Shown piece by piece: positions 1 through 5,428 of a stretch of 9,702 nucleotides of DNA. Location: the NCBI GenBank assembly GCA_050732995.1, contig JBOHSA010000180.1, positions 1 to 9,702 on the forward strand. Reading direction: 5' to 3'. The notes below the pieces were generated by a model, which did not search any database, had not been told where the DNA came from, and saw only the letters and a program-made list of their open reading frames with translations. The position numbers and the translations under genes are program-made. Each line of letters opens with the position of its first letter. The stretch's first letter is position 1. Origin of the DNA: JBOHSA01 sp050732995. Its GTDB lineage: Bacteria > Gemmatimonadota > Gemmatimonadetes > Gemmatimonadales > GWC2-71-9.

Positions 1-2
1 GC

Positions 3-323
3 GTGGGGCAGCGCCGGGCGGGGCGCCGGCTCGGCGGGCTGTGCGCCAGTGCGCGCAGCTTCATCTCGACGGGCCGGCCCCGCATGCAGCCGAACGCCTA
101 CGCCGACTCGATGCGGATCGTGGCGCGGCAGCTGGTCGTGCGGATCGACTCGGTCCTCAAGTTCCTACCGACGTGCGAAACGACGGCGGGCAAGACGCCC
201 GTCCCCATCTCGGCCGGTCTGCAAGACAGGCTGCGGGCCTACGACACCGCCCTCCTCGCGTTTCGGGCGGGGCTGGCCGCGATGAATAGAGTGGACAGTG
301 TCAGCACGCCCAGTCAGCCGTAA
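3..323 (+). CDS. C-terminal part of an unrecognised protein, probably cut by the window edge
   Basis: The frame is open from the first bases to a TAA at 321-323, giving 106 residues from a GTG at 3. No Shine-Dalgarno sequence precedes that GTG or the internal ATG at 84, so the true start probably lies before the window. The first ~27 residues are arginine/glycine-rich. The rest, from about MQPNAYADSMRIVARQL onward, has amphipathic helical character (residues ~30-55 and ~72-95) and a single Cys at about residue 58. No domain is recognisable. It converges on the Ig-like/LVIVD gene with two bases between the stop codons, which supports the frame being real. Two shorter overlapping frames in the same stretch look like shadows. 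Function unknown. Confidence 0.45.
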   Translation: MGQRRAGRRLGGLCASARSFISTGRPRMQPNAYADSMRIVARQLVVRIDSVLKFLPTCETTAGKTPVPISAGLQDRLRAYDTALLAFRAGLAAMNRVDSVSTPSQP

Positions 324-325
324 GA

Positions 326-2317
326 CTACGGCACCGTCTCCTGTTTCGGCTCCAGCCTCAAGATCCACAAGCCGGTATTGATATCCGGCACGAAGATGTT
401 GCCGTCGCGCACGACCGCACCCCAGGCGAAGGGCGCGCGCGGCCGGTGGCCGAGGGAGTCGGCCGTGAGGATCCAGCTGATCTCTCGCCCCTGCCGTAGC
501 AGGTCGCCGCGCAGCTCACCCGCCACGTCGAGCACGCGCGCTCCGCCCTGGTAGTTCCCCAGGTAGAGGGTGTCACCCACGACCCACACGTTGTGCACGC
601 CGCCGTCGGTCGGCTCGTACCAGGCGACCTCCCTGGGATGCGTGATGTCGGAGACGTCCACCACGTGCAGGCGGCCGAAGGTGAGGTTGTTGCCGTCGGC
701 GAGGCCCTTGTACGGCCGGGCGGCGTACACCTCGTCGCCGACGAACACGTACTTCCCCTGCCGCCACGCGGTGTGGGTGCCGCGCACGAAGCCCGGCCCC
801 CACAGCTGCTCGACCCGCGCATACACGGCGTTGAGGTCGTACTTGAGCTGGGAGATGAACTGGGGGTTCGACGGGCTGCCGCCCTTCATGCCGTTCCCGA
901 CGTCGAGGATGATGAGGCCGTCGTTCCAGTAGGCGAGATACGCCAGGCCGTCCACGACCATCACGTCGTGCAGGTAGCGGCCCGCCTCGGTCTGCTCGGT
1001 CTGCCAGCGGGCGACTTCCTTGGGATGCGTGGGATCCCGGAAGTCGATGACGCGCATCGAGCCGGTGGCGTCGTCGGTGATGTATGCGTGCCCCTGATAG
1101 ACGTACGAGCTGTGCACGCCGCCCGACACCGTCTCGGTGTACTCGGACACGGGCTTGGGGTGGCACGGGTTGCTCGCGTCGAAGACGACGATGCCGTTCT
1201 TGCGGTTCGACGCGCCTTCGCGCGAGAAGACGCCGTACCTGCCGTCTTCGGTCGTCATCACGTCGTTGACGATGCGCGCGTCGGTCATCATCGAGTCGAC
1301 GATCTTCGGATGCGCGACATCGGCGATGTCCACGGCGTACACCCGATCGGCGATGGTCGAGAGGTACACGCACTTCCCCGACGGATGCACCCACACTTCG
1401 GCGGCGCTCATGGAAATCGGCAGGCGCCCGCGGACCTCGATTCCCCGCCCCACGCGCCGGGCGCTGACCTGCACCACGGCGTCCGCCGTACGACCGCCCA
1501 CCGACGCGGTCACCATGTACGTCCCGGGCAGCTCGGCTACAAACGTCCCCGCCGGGTCGATCTGCGCGACGCCGGACCCGGCCGCGACCGACCACTCGAC
1601 CGCGACGTCGCCGAGCGAGCGACCGGCGGCATTGCGCGCCGTCGCCGCGAATTGGACCACGTCGCCCGTGCGCACGCCGGTGGTGGCGGGCTCCACGCCG
1701 AGCCGGGCCACGGTGTTGGGGAGGACCTGCACGACGAGCGCTTCGGTCGCCGGGCCCGCCTTGGCCGTGACCGTGGCGCGGCCCGCCGCGACCGCGCGCA
1801 GCCGTCCGTCAGGCGTCACGCTCGCGACGCGCGGGTTGCTCGACGTGAACGTGACGAGGTCACTGCGGCGGTCGCCGTGCTTGGAGAACGGCGTCGCGGC
1901 GAGGGTCAGCCGCGAGCCCGCCACCAATCGGCTGGGCCGGGGCTCGAGGACGATGCGCGCGGGCGGCTCAGGGAGCACTCGCACCAGCGCCTCGCCGAAC
2001 ACCTGACTGCCGCGCTGGCCGCGAATGAACCCCACCGCGGTGACGCGCGCGTAGCCCTGATAGCCGCCGGTGAACAGGCCCGTCGAGTCGACGTCCCCCA
2101 CATCGCCGCCCACGAACCAGCTGACCTCCGCTTGGCGCACGACCTGGCCCGCGGCATCGAGGGCGCGCGCGGTGAACTGGAGCTTCCCGCCGATCGGCAC
2201 TTCGCCGCCCCCGGGCTGCACCTCGACTTTGGCGATGGGGGACGGTGGAGGGGGGGCGGGGGCGGCGGGTTGCTGCACCTGCACCACGAACAAGGACAAC
2301 AGCGCGGGCACGATCAT
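326..2317 (-). CDS. Secreted protein with three Ig-like domains and an LVIVD-type beta-propeller
   Basis: 663 residues from the ATG at 2317-2315. I prefer this start to a GTG at 2368 because GAGAGG lies six bases upstream and the protein then opens with a signal peptide (MIVPALLSLFVVQV, residues 1-~16) followed by a Pro/Ala-rich linker (17-27). Three bacterial Ig-like repeats of BIG2 type follow at about 28-118, 119-200 and 201-297; each contains a VxFxAxA-like or ASVTPDGxLRAVAAGxATVTA-like pattern. From ~300 to 655 there are repeated blades with LVIVD-like strands: VYAVDIADVAHPKIV, IVVFDASNPCHPKPV, MRVIDFRDPTHPKEVA, LIILDV, LHVVDVSDITHPREVA and ARVLDVAG. Such propellers are generally extracytoplasmic binding or scaffold modules, and no catalytic motif is visible. 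I infer export and an adhesive or ligand-binding role; the substrate is unknown. The gene stands alone and converges on the gene at the left edge. Confidence 0.85.
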   Translation of the reverse strand: MIVPALLSLFVVQVQQPAAPAPPPPSPIAKVEVQPGGGEVPIGGKLQFTARALDAAGQVVRQAEVSWFVGGDVGDVDSTGLFTGGYQGYARVTAVGFIRGQRGSQVFGEALVRVLPEPPARIVLEPRPSRLVAGSRLTLAATPFSKHGDRRSDLVTFTSSNPRVASVTPDGRLRAVAAGRATVTAKAGPATEALVVQVLPNTVARLGVEPATTGVRTGDVVQFAATARNAAGRSLGDVAVEWSVAAGSGVAQIDPAGTFVAELPGTYMVTASVGGRTADAVVQVSARRVGRGIEVRGRLPISMSAAEVWVHPSGKCVYLSTIADRVYAVDIADVAHPKIVDSMMTDARIVNDVMTTEDGRYGVFSREGASNRKNGIVVFDASNPCHPKPVSEYTETVSGGVHSSYVYQGHAYITDDATGSMRVIDFRDPTHPKEVARWQTEQTEAGRYLHDVMVVDGLAYLAYWNDGLIILDVGNGMKGGSPSNPQFISQLKYDLNAVYARVEQLWGPGFVRGTHTAWRQGKYVFVGDEVYAARPYKGLADGNNLTFGRLHVVDVSDITHPREVAWYEPTDGGVHNVWVVGDTLYLGNYQGGARVLDVAGELRGDLLRQGREISWILTADSLGHRPRAPFAWGAVVRDGNIFVPDINTGLWILRLEPKQETVP
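2237..2269 (+). repeat. G-rich run able to form a G-quadruplex
   Basis: Four or more G-runs (GGGG, G7, G5, GGG) separated by short loops lie on the plus strand. On the minus strand they encode the Pro/Ala linker just after the signal peptide of the Ig-like/LVIVD protein. The plus strand is the template strand for that gene, about 50-80 bases from its start codon. The run may simply reflect the CCN codons of the proline-rich linker. Confidence 0.4.
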
Positions 2318-2348
2318 ACGGATCCTCTCACCGACGGCGGCTAGGGGG

Positions 2349-2354
2349 ATTATT
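2349..2354 (-). promoter_or_regulatory. Possible -10 element of the Ig-like/LVIVD gene
   Basis: Read on the minus strand this is AATAAT, five of six matches to TATAAT in a GC-rich background. It would start transcription near 2342, giving a ~25-nt leader that contains GAGAGG six bases before the ATG at 2317. No convincing -35 hexamer lies 16-18 bases upstream. Confidence 0.35.
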
Positions 2355-2463
2355 GGTGACGGCGGCACGGGGAGGTTACCGGGCCGCCGCGGAGAACGGA
2401 AGAGGCCAGGGCTTGGAGGCGTTATGTCGTTATGGTGTCATGATGCTGAAAACGTTACAGTGA
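2355..2463. other. Intergenic stretch between divergent promoters, AT-rich at its right end
   Basis: This is the non-coding middle of the 333-base gap between the Ig-like/LVIVD gene and the cold-shock gene. The left part is GC-rich and featureless. From about 2421 it turns unusually AT-rich, with a repeated GTTATG (2421 and 2429), a TCATGA palindrome and an AACGTT palindrome, directly upstream of the -35 element at 2464. That placement would suit an UP-like element or a regulator site. A 17-codon reading frame from the ATG at 2424, four bases after GGAGG, is possible but runs across the promoter. Confidence 0.4.
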
Positions 2464-2492
2464 TTGACAGACCCTGAGGGCATCCGTACTTT
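2464..2492 (+). promoter_or_regulatory. Promoter of the cold-shock gene (TTGACA, 17 bp, TACTTT)
   Basis: A perfect -35 hexamer TTGACA (2464-2469) is separated by exactly 17 bases from TACTTT (2487-2492), which matches the first, second and last positions of the -10 consensus. Transcription would begin at about 2499, leaving a leader of roughly 150 nt before the ATG at 2651. This is one of the two best sigma-70-type promoters visible in the window. Confidence 0.65.
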
Positions 2493-2540
2493 TGGCCCCG
2501 GTTCAAGCAATACGTGGCACCGTCACCGGCTGTCTGCGCT

Positions 2541-2574
2541 CCGCGAGGACCATTTTGTCTCGCGGTTTTTGTTT
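2541..2574 (+). terminator. Intrinsic terminator-like hairpin inside the cold-shock leader
   Basis: CCGCGAG (2541-2547) pairs perfectly with CTCGCGG (2559-2565) across an 11-base loop and is followed at once by TTTTTGTTT (2566-2574). This is the classic rho-independent layout. It lies after the predicted promoter but before the cold-shock gene, so it would either release a ~75-nt short RNA or act as an attenuator that must be read through. Confidence 0.55.
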
Positions 2575-2615
2575 GAGCCCGTCCCAGGCCGCGGTGGCTT
2601 GGGTCGATCCAGTCC

Positions 2616-2640
2616 GGGGCCGTGCCCCTCAGTGCTGAGG
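2616..2640 (+). promoter_or_regulatory. Two overlapping hairpins covering the cold-shock ribosome-binding site
   Basis: GGGGC (2616-2620) and GCCCC (2624-2628) form a triloop hairpin. CCTCAG (2627-2632) and CTGAGG (2635-2640) form a near-perfect palindrome whose right arm contains GAGG (2637-2640), the only Shine-Dalgarno-like sequence before the ATG at 2651. The two hairpins compete for bases 2627-2628. Translation control by switching between them is an inference from this layout. Confidence 0.45.
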
Positions 2641-2650
2641 TTTGAACAGT

Positions 2651-2851
2651 ATGGCCAAGGGTAAGGTGAAGTGGTTCAACGACGCGAAGGGCTTTGGCTT
2701 CATCGCGCAGGAGTCGGGTCCGGACGTGTTCGTCCACTTCACGGCGATCCAGGCCGAGGGCTTCCGCAGCCTCGCCGAGGGCGACAATGTGGAGTTCGAG
2801 GTCGCCCAGGGTCCGAAAGGCCTGCAGGCGCAGAACGTGCGCAAGGTCTGA
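2651..2851 (+). CDS. cspA: Cold-shock protein, CspA family
   Basis: 66 residues from the ATG at 2651, which gives the canonical opening MAKGKVKWFNDAKGFGFI. A TTG three codons upstream is in frame but would add an atypical extension. The single cold-shock domain spans the whole protein. The RNP1 motif KGFGFI is at residues 13-18 and RNP2 VFVHF at 26-30, the aromatic surface used to bind single-stranded nucleic acid. Length fits the family (about 65-70 residues). By family, the protein binds RNA and single-stranded DNA in the cytoplasm and melts secondary structure; whether this copy is cold-induced cannot be read from the protein. GAGG at 2637-2640 is the likely Shine-Dalgarno, at a rather long 10-base spacing. 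The gene has its own promoter, a long structured leader and a terminator right after it, so it is a single-gene transcript. Confidence 0.97.
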   Translation: MAKGKVKWFNDAKGFGFIAQESGPDVFVHFTAIQAEGFRSLAEGDNVEFEVAQGPKGLQAQNVRKV

Positions 2852-2873
2852 GCGGCAACCCATCGTGGCACCC

Positions 2874-2914
2874 ACGGGCTCGGGGGGGCGCTCCCCGGGC
2901 CCGTTTTGTTTTCC
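2874..2914 (+). terminator. Strong intrinsic terminator of the cold-shock gene
   Basis: ACGGGC (2874-2879) pairs with GCCCGT (2899-2904), continuing through a T-G wobble and CGGGG (2881-2885) with CCCCG (2893-2897), for about 12 bp and a 7-base loop. TTTTGTTTT follows (2904-2912). It starts 23 bases after the cold-shock stop codon. Confidence 0.85.
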
Positions 2915-2915
2915 C

Positions 2916-2921
2916 TATATT
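2916..2921 (+). promoter_or_regulatory. -10 element placing the transcript start at the next gene's ATG
   Basis: TATATT is five of six to TATAAT and ends six bases before the ATG at 2928. A normal -10 to +1 distance puts the first transcribed base on the A of the start codon. There is no Shine-Dalgarno in between (GAACCA only). The -35 region falls in the stem of the preceding terminator and has no TTGACA-like hexamer. Confidence 0.5.
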
Positions 2922-2927
2922 GAACCA

Positions 2928-3482
2928 ATGATCCGCTACCCGCTGTGCCTCGTGGTCGCCCTGGGAGGGTCCGCAGCCGCCCAGGTGACGGCGGGCGGGG
3001 CTCCGGCGCCCGCTCGCGCACCCGCCCGGGCCGCGGTATACCGCGGCTTCGAACCCGGCGTGCGCTATCGCGAGTTCGCGACCCGCGCGCGGGCCCTGGC
3101 CCGGCGCGACCCGCTGGTCTGCAACACCTCCAAGCACACGGCGCAGCTCATGGAGTGCGGCGTGCTGATCCGCGACCCGGCCGACAGCGCCACGTTCTAC
3201 TTGAGCGCGCACGTGATCGGCGGCCGGGTCTCGATGATCTCGTTCACCGATTCGGGCGGCGCGCCACTCGTCGAGCGCGTCAAGCAGGATCTCATCCGCC
3301 GGTTCGGCAAGGCCCAGCGCACCGAGATCGGGATGTGGGAGTGGAAGCCGGCCGGGGGAGGGGGACGCAAGGTCGTGCGGTTCAGCTGGCGCGGACGGGG
3401 GAGCGCGCGCTGGGTGTCGATCACGCTCACCGATCAGGACGTCATCGACGAGATCCGCCGCTACGTGAAGCGCACGCCGTAA
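2928..3482 (+). CDS. Small secreted protein of unknown function
   Basis: 184 residues from the ATG at 2928. I chose it because the frame upstream runs back through the cold-shock gene, whereas this Met begins a clean signal peptide: a short basic n-region, hydrophobic LCLVVALGG, then SAAAQ with likely cleavage after residue 18. An Ala/Pro-rich stretch (20-36) precedes the folded part. Two cysteines, C65 and C77 in the segment VCNTSKHTAQLMEC, could form a disulfide in the periplasm. Residues 88-107 look like beta-strands (FYLSAHVIGGRVSMISF), 112-126 like a helix (LVERVKQDLIRRF), and 147-168 like a further strand pair (KVVRFSW, RWVSITLTD). I do not recognise the family. The gene is flanked by a terminator on its left and converges on the ADP-ribosylglycohydrolase on its right, so it is probably transcribed alone. 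Confidence 0.8.
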   Translation: MIRYPLCLVVALGGSAAAQVTAGGAPAPARAPARAAVYRGFEPGVRYREFATRARALARRDPLVCNTSKHTAQLMECGVLIRDPADSATFYLSAHVIGGRVSMISFTDSGGAPLVERVKQDLIRRFGKAQRTEIGMWEWKPAGGGGRKVVRFSWRGRGSARWVSITLTDQDVIDEIRRYVKRTP

Positions 3483-3529
3483 GCCATACGTCGTTCCCCT
3501 TACGCGGTTGACCCTACGAAGGTGATCCT

Positions 3530-3543
3530 ACGACGTTCGTCGT
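3530..3543. terminator. Weak hairpin between convergent genes
   Basis: ACGACG and CGTCGT are separated by two bases (effectively 5 bp with a 4-base loop) in the 68-base gap between the secreted protein and the ADP-ribosylglycohydrolase. CCTACGA also occurs twice (3513 and 3527). There is no T-tract on either strand, so termination is a guess from the convergent position. Confidence 0.25.
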
Positions 3544-3550
3544 CGGGTCG

Positions 3551-4551
3551 TTATCCCGCCGGCTCGAGCAGCTGCGTCGCCAGCCGACGGATGCCATCCG
3601 CCCCGACCAACTGCCCGATCCACCGCGGCGGAATCCCGGCCTCGCCGTCGCGCGCGCCGAGCAGGGCGCCGGTGACCGCGGCGTTGGTATCGGTGTCGCC
3701 GCCCGCCTGGGCCAGGAACACCAGCGCGTCTTCGAGCGACCGGTCATGCGTCGCGAACCAGAAGGCGATCTCCACGCAGTGGACCACATACCCGGTCTCA
3801 CCCGCCACGGTGATCGGCAGATCGGCCTGCGGCTCCCGCGGCACGCGGTGTAACGCGTCACGCAGGACGCGGGGCGCGCGGTCTTTCAATCGGTAGAGCA
3901 CTTCCTCGACGAAGTAGATGTTCCCGCGCAGGAGCTCCCCGACGGCGAGGTTCACCGCCGCGGCGCCCCATAAGCACCGCTCGTCGGCATGGGTGATCGC
4001 CGCCTGCTGAGTGGAAACGCGGATCAACAGGTCCACGTCGTCGTGGAACCGGATGCCGACCGGCAGGCAGCGCATCACGCTGCCGTTCCCGGCGGACGCC
4101 TTCGGATCCGCTTCGCGCGCCAACCGGCCCGCCTCGAACGGCTCGGTGCCCCGCTCGATGAGCCGCAGCGCGCGCCGGGTGGTGTTCCCCAACCGCGCCC
4201 GTCGGCCTTCATCCAGCGGACCCAGCGCTCCGCCACGTCCTGCGCGTCGAAGCCCCCCCGGGAGACCAGGGACTCGGCGAGCAGCAGCATCATCGCCGCG
4301 TCGTCGTCGTAGGGAGAGCCCTTGGGAGGCGGGGCGAGGTCCCAAACGCCGCTGGGGAAGGAAGCCCGGATGGCCTGCGGCGTCCCCAGCCCTTCGGTCG
4401 GGACTCCCAGCTGATTGCCGGCGACGAGTCCCAGCATCGCGCCGCGGGCCCGGGTGACCAGGTCCGGGTCGAGCGTCGGGCGGTCGGGCGTCTTCGGGGA
4501 GCGCGGTTCCGGCGGTCGCATCGCCCCTAAGGTAACATGGCCCGCCGACAT
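3551..4551 (-). pseudogene. ADP-ribosylglycohydrolase (DraG-like family), split by a one-base frameshift
   Basis: The family removes ADP-ribose from proteins or related substrates with a binuclear Mg centre. The first ~120 residues are in one frame (ATG at 4551, or 4521 by an alternative start; this frame ends at 4075) and the last 213 in the -1 frame from about 4192 to the TAA at 3551. Together they give about 333 residues, a usual family length. Motifs run in order across the break: RGAMLGLVAGNQLGVPTEG (~36-54), YDDDAAMMLLLAESL (~81-95), then after the switch GNTT, GNGSVMRCLPVGI, THADERCLWGA and AGGDTDTNAAVTGALLGA. These carry the expected metal-binding aspartates, although the usual TDDT motif here reads DDDA. 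One extra G near 4190-4195 would restore DGRG-LGNTT. It may be an assembly error or a true inactivation. It is divergent from the alpha/beta hydrolase. Confidence 0.85.
4529..4534 (-). promoter_or_regulatory. -10-like element before the internal ATG of the ADP-ribosylglycohydrolase
   Basis: On the minus strand TACCTT is followed by seven bases (AGGGGCG) and then the ATG at 4521. This favours 4521 as a leaderless start, making the protein 10 residues shorter. The competing start at 4551 has a weaker GAGAAG seven bases upstream. Confidence 0.35.
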
Positions 4552-4555
4552 CGGT

Positions 4556-4561
4556 TAACTT
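4556..4561 (+). promoter_or_regulatory. -10-like element before the alpha/beta hydrolase start
   Basis: TAACTT is followed by seven bases (CTCACGC) and then the ATG at 4569. No Shine-Dalgarno lies in the gap, so the transcript would be leaderless or nearly so. The divergent gene starts within 17-47 bases, so the two promoters must overlap. Confidence 0.4.
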
Positions 4562-4568
4562 CTCACGC

Positions 4569-5408
4569 ATGCTCTGGTTGCGGATCGGCCTCGGCCTGGG
4601 CCTCGCCTATCTCGCGCTGCTCGCCCTGGCGTGGGCGTTCCAGGAGCGCGTCGCTTTCCCGGCCCCCCGCAGCCCCCTCCTCCAGCCCCGGGACGTTGGC
4701 CTGCCACAGGGGGAGCTGGTCGAGCTCGTCACCCCGAGCGGGACCAGACTTGCCGGGTGGTACCTGCCCCCGCGCACCTCCCCCGACCTCCCCCGTCATC
4801 CCCCGTCCTTCCCCACCCTTCTGTGGTTCTACGGCAACGGCGAGACGATCGCGTCGATCTGGCCGATTCTGCGGGACTTTCAGCCGCCGGGCACGGCCCT
4901 CATGGTGCTGGATTACCCGGGGTATGGCGCGAGTGGCGGCCGGGCCACGGAGGCGGGCTTGTACGAGGCGGCCGAAGCGGCCTACGAGGCGCTCCACCGG
5001 CGCCCCGCGGTGGACGGCCGGCGGATCTACGTGTACGGCCGCTCCCTGGGCAGCGCCGTCGCCACTCACCTCGCCGCGCGCCATCCGGTCGCCGGCTTGA
5101 TCCTGGAATCGCCCTTCACGAGCGCGCGGGAGATGTCCGGGCGGCACTACGGCATCTTCCCGCGCTTCATACTCCGCCTGGGGCTCGACAACCTGTCCGC
5201 CATCAAGGAGGTGGGCTGCCCGGTATTGGTGTTCCATGGTACGGCCGATGGTGTGGTGCCGCCGGCGATGGGACGCCGCGTCGCCGCGGCGGCGCCCGGG
5301 CCGGTCGAGCTGGTCCTGATCGAGGGCGCCGGCCACAATGAGACGTACGCCGTGGGGGGACGGGCGTACCGGGACAAGATCTGGGATTTCGTGCGTCGCG
5401 CGCCGTGA
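4569..5408 (+). CDS. Membrane-anchored alpha/beta hydrolase (ABHD17/Bem46-like)
   Basis: 279 residues. An N-terminal transmembrane or uncleaved signal-anchor segment (residues ~2-24, hydrophobic Leu/Ala-rich) is followed by a serine-hydrolase fold. The nucleophile elbow GRSLGS is at 157-162 with Ser159 as nucleophile. YGNGE (88-92) follows the strand LLWF and matches the oxyanion-hole loop. LDYPGYGASGG (114-124) is the conserved loop of the Bem46/ABHD13/ABHD17 branch. The acid is probably Asp227 in FHGTADGVVP and the base His256 in GAGHNET. By family it cleaves an ester or thioester; the substrate is unknown. Residues ~66-82 are a proline-rich insert made by a C-run repeat. The gene is divergent from the ADP-ribosylglycohydrolase and converges, 20 bases apart, on a helical-repeat gene. 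Confidence 0.9.
   Translation: MLWLRIGLGLGLAYLALLALAWAFQERVAFPAPRSPLLQPRDVGLPQGELVELVTPSGTRLAGWYLPPRTSPDLPRHPPSFPTLLWFYGNGETIASIWPILRDFQPPGTALMVLDYPGYGASGGRATEAGLYEAAEAAYEALHRRPAVDGRRIYVYGRSLGSAVATHLAARHPVAGLILESPFTSAREMSGRHYGIFPRFILRLGLDNLSAIKEVGCPVLVFHGTADGVVPPAMGRRVAAAAPGPVELVLIEGAGHNETYAVGGRAYRDKIWDFVRRAP
4767..4814 (+). repeat. Phased C-run decamer repeat inside the hydrolase gene
   Basis: Runs of four or five C begin at 4767, 4780, 4790, 4800 and 4811. Three or four copies of a ten-base unit, CCCCCGWCMT, are recognisable. Because ten is not a multiple of three, the repeat does not encode a periodic peptide, only a Pro-rich loop (residues ~66-82). The opposite strand has four G4-5 runs separated by 5-6 bases and fits a G-quadruplex motif. 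Confidence 0.6.
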
Positions 5409-5423
5409 GCACGGCCCACGGCG
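5401..5423. terminator. Hairpin at the convergent hydrolase / helical-protein junction
   Basis: CGCCGTG (5401-5407) can pair with CACGGCG (5417-5423), or alternatively CCGTG with CACGG (5410-5414). The element overlaps the hydrolase stop codon and fills the 20-base gap before the opposing gene's stop. There is no T-tract on either strand, so it is only a weak bidirectional terminator candidate. Confidence 0.3.
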
Positions 5424-5428
5424 AACGG

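Larger units (their letters stand above)
2499..2650 (+). promoter_or_regulatory. Long structured 5' leader of the cold-shock gene
   Basis: About 150 nt lie between the predicted transcription start and the start codon. Long structured leaders are known for enterobacterial cspA, where the leader acts as a temperature-sensitive RNA switch; no sequence relation to that leader is claimed. Visible elements in order: CCGGT (2498-2502), which can pair with ACCGG (2525-2529); a 7-bp hairpin with a T-tract (2541-2574); a GGGGC/GCCCC hairpin (2616-2628); and CCTCAG/CTGAGG (2627-2640), which covers the GAGG Shine-Dalgarno. The last two share bases 2627-2628 and cannot both form fully. Confidence 0.5.

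Noticed and set aside
593..2344. A 583-residue open frame on the plus strand
   Set aside because: It is antisense to the Ig-like/LVIVD gene, is His/Arg/Ala-rich without any domain, and exists because high GC suppresses stop codons.
2366..2368. GTG start for the Ig-like/LVIVD protein, 17 codons upstream
   Set aside because: No Shine-Dalgarno precedes it and it would put charged, proline-rich residues before the signal peptide; the ATG at 2317 has GAGAGG at proper spacing.
2424..2477. A 17-codon leader peptide (MSLWCHDAENVTVIDRP) after GGAGG
   Set aside because: It runs over the TTGACA of the best promoter, so it would not be in the cold-shock transcript, and it has no run of regulatory codons.
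2494..2530. A tRNA-like element around GGTTCAAG
   Set aside because: No acceptor stem, anticodon arm or D-arm can be built around it; the resemblance is limited to a few T-loop bases.
3551..4570. A continuous 339-residue frame as the full ADP-ribosylglycohydrolase
   Set aside because: Its first ~125 residues are Arg/Gly/Pro-rich nonsense, whereas the conserved N-terminal motifs lie in the neighbouring frame; only the last 213 residues are real.
4767..4814. A CRISPR-like array from the evenly spaced repeats
   Set aside because: Units are ten bases without spacers, lie inside a coding frame, and have no cas genes or leader.
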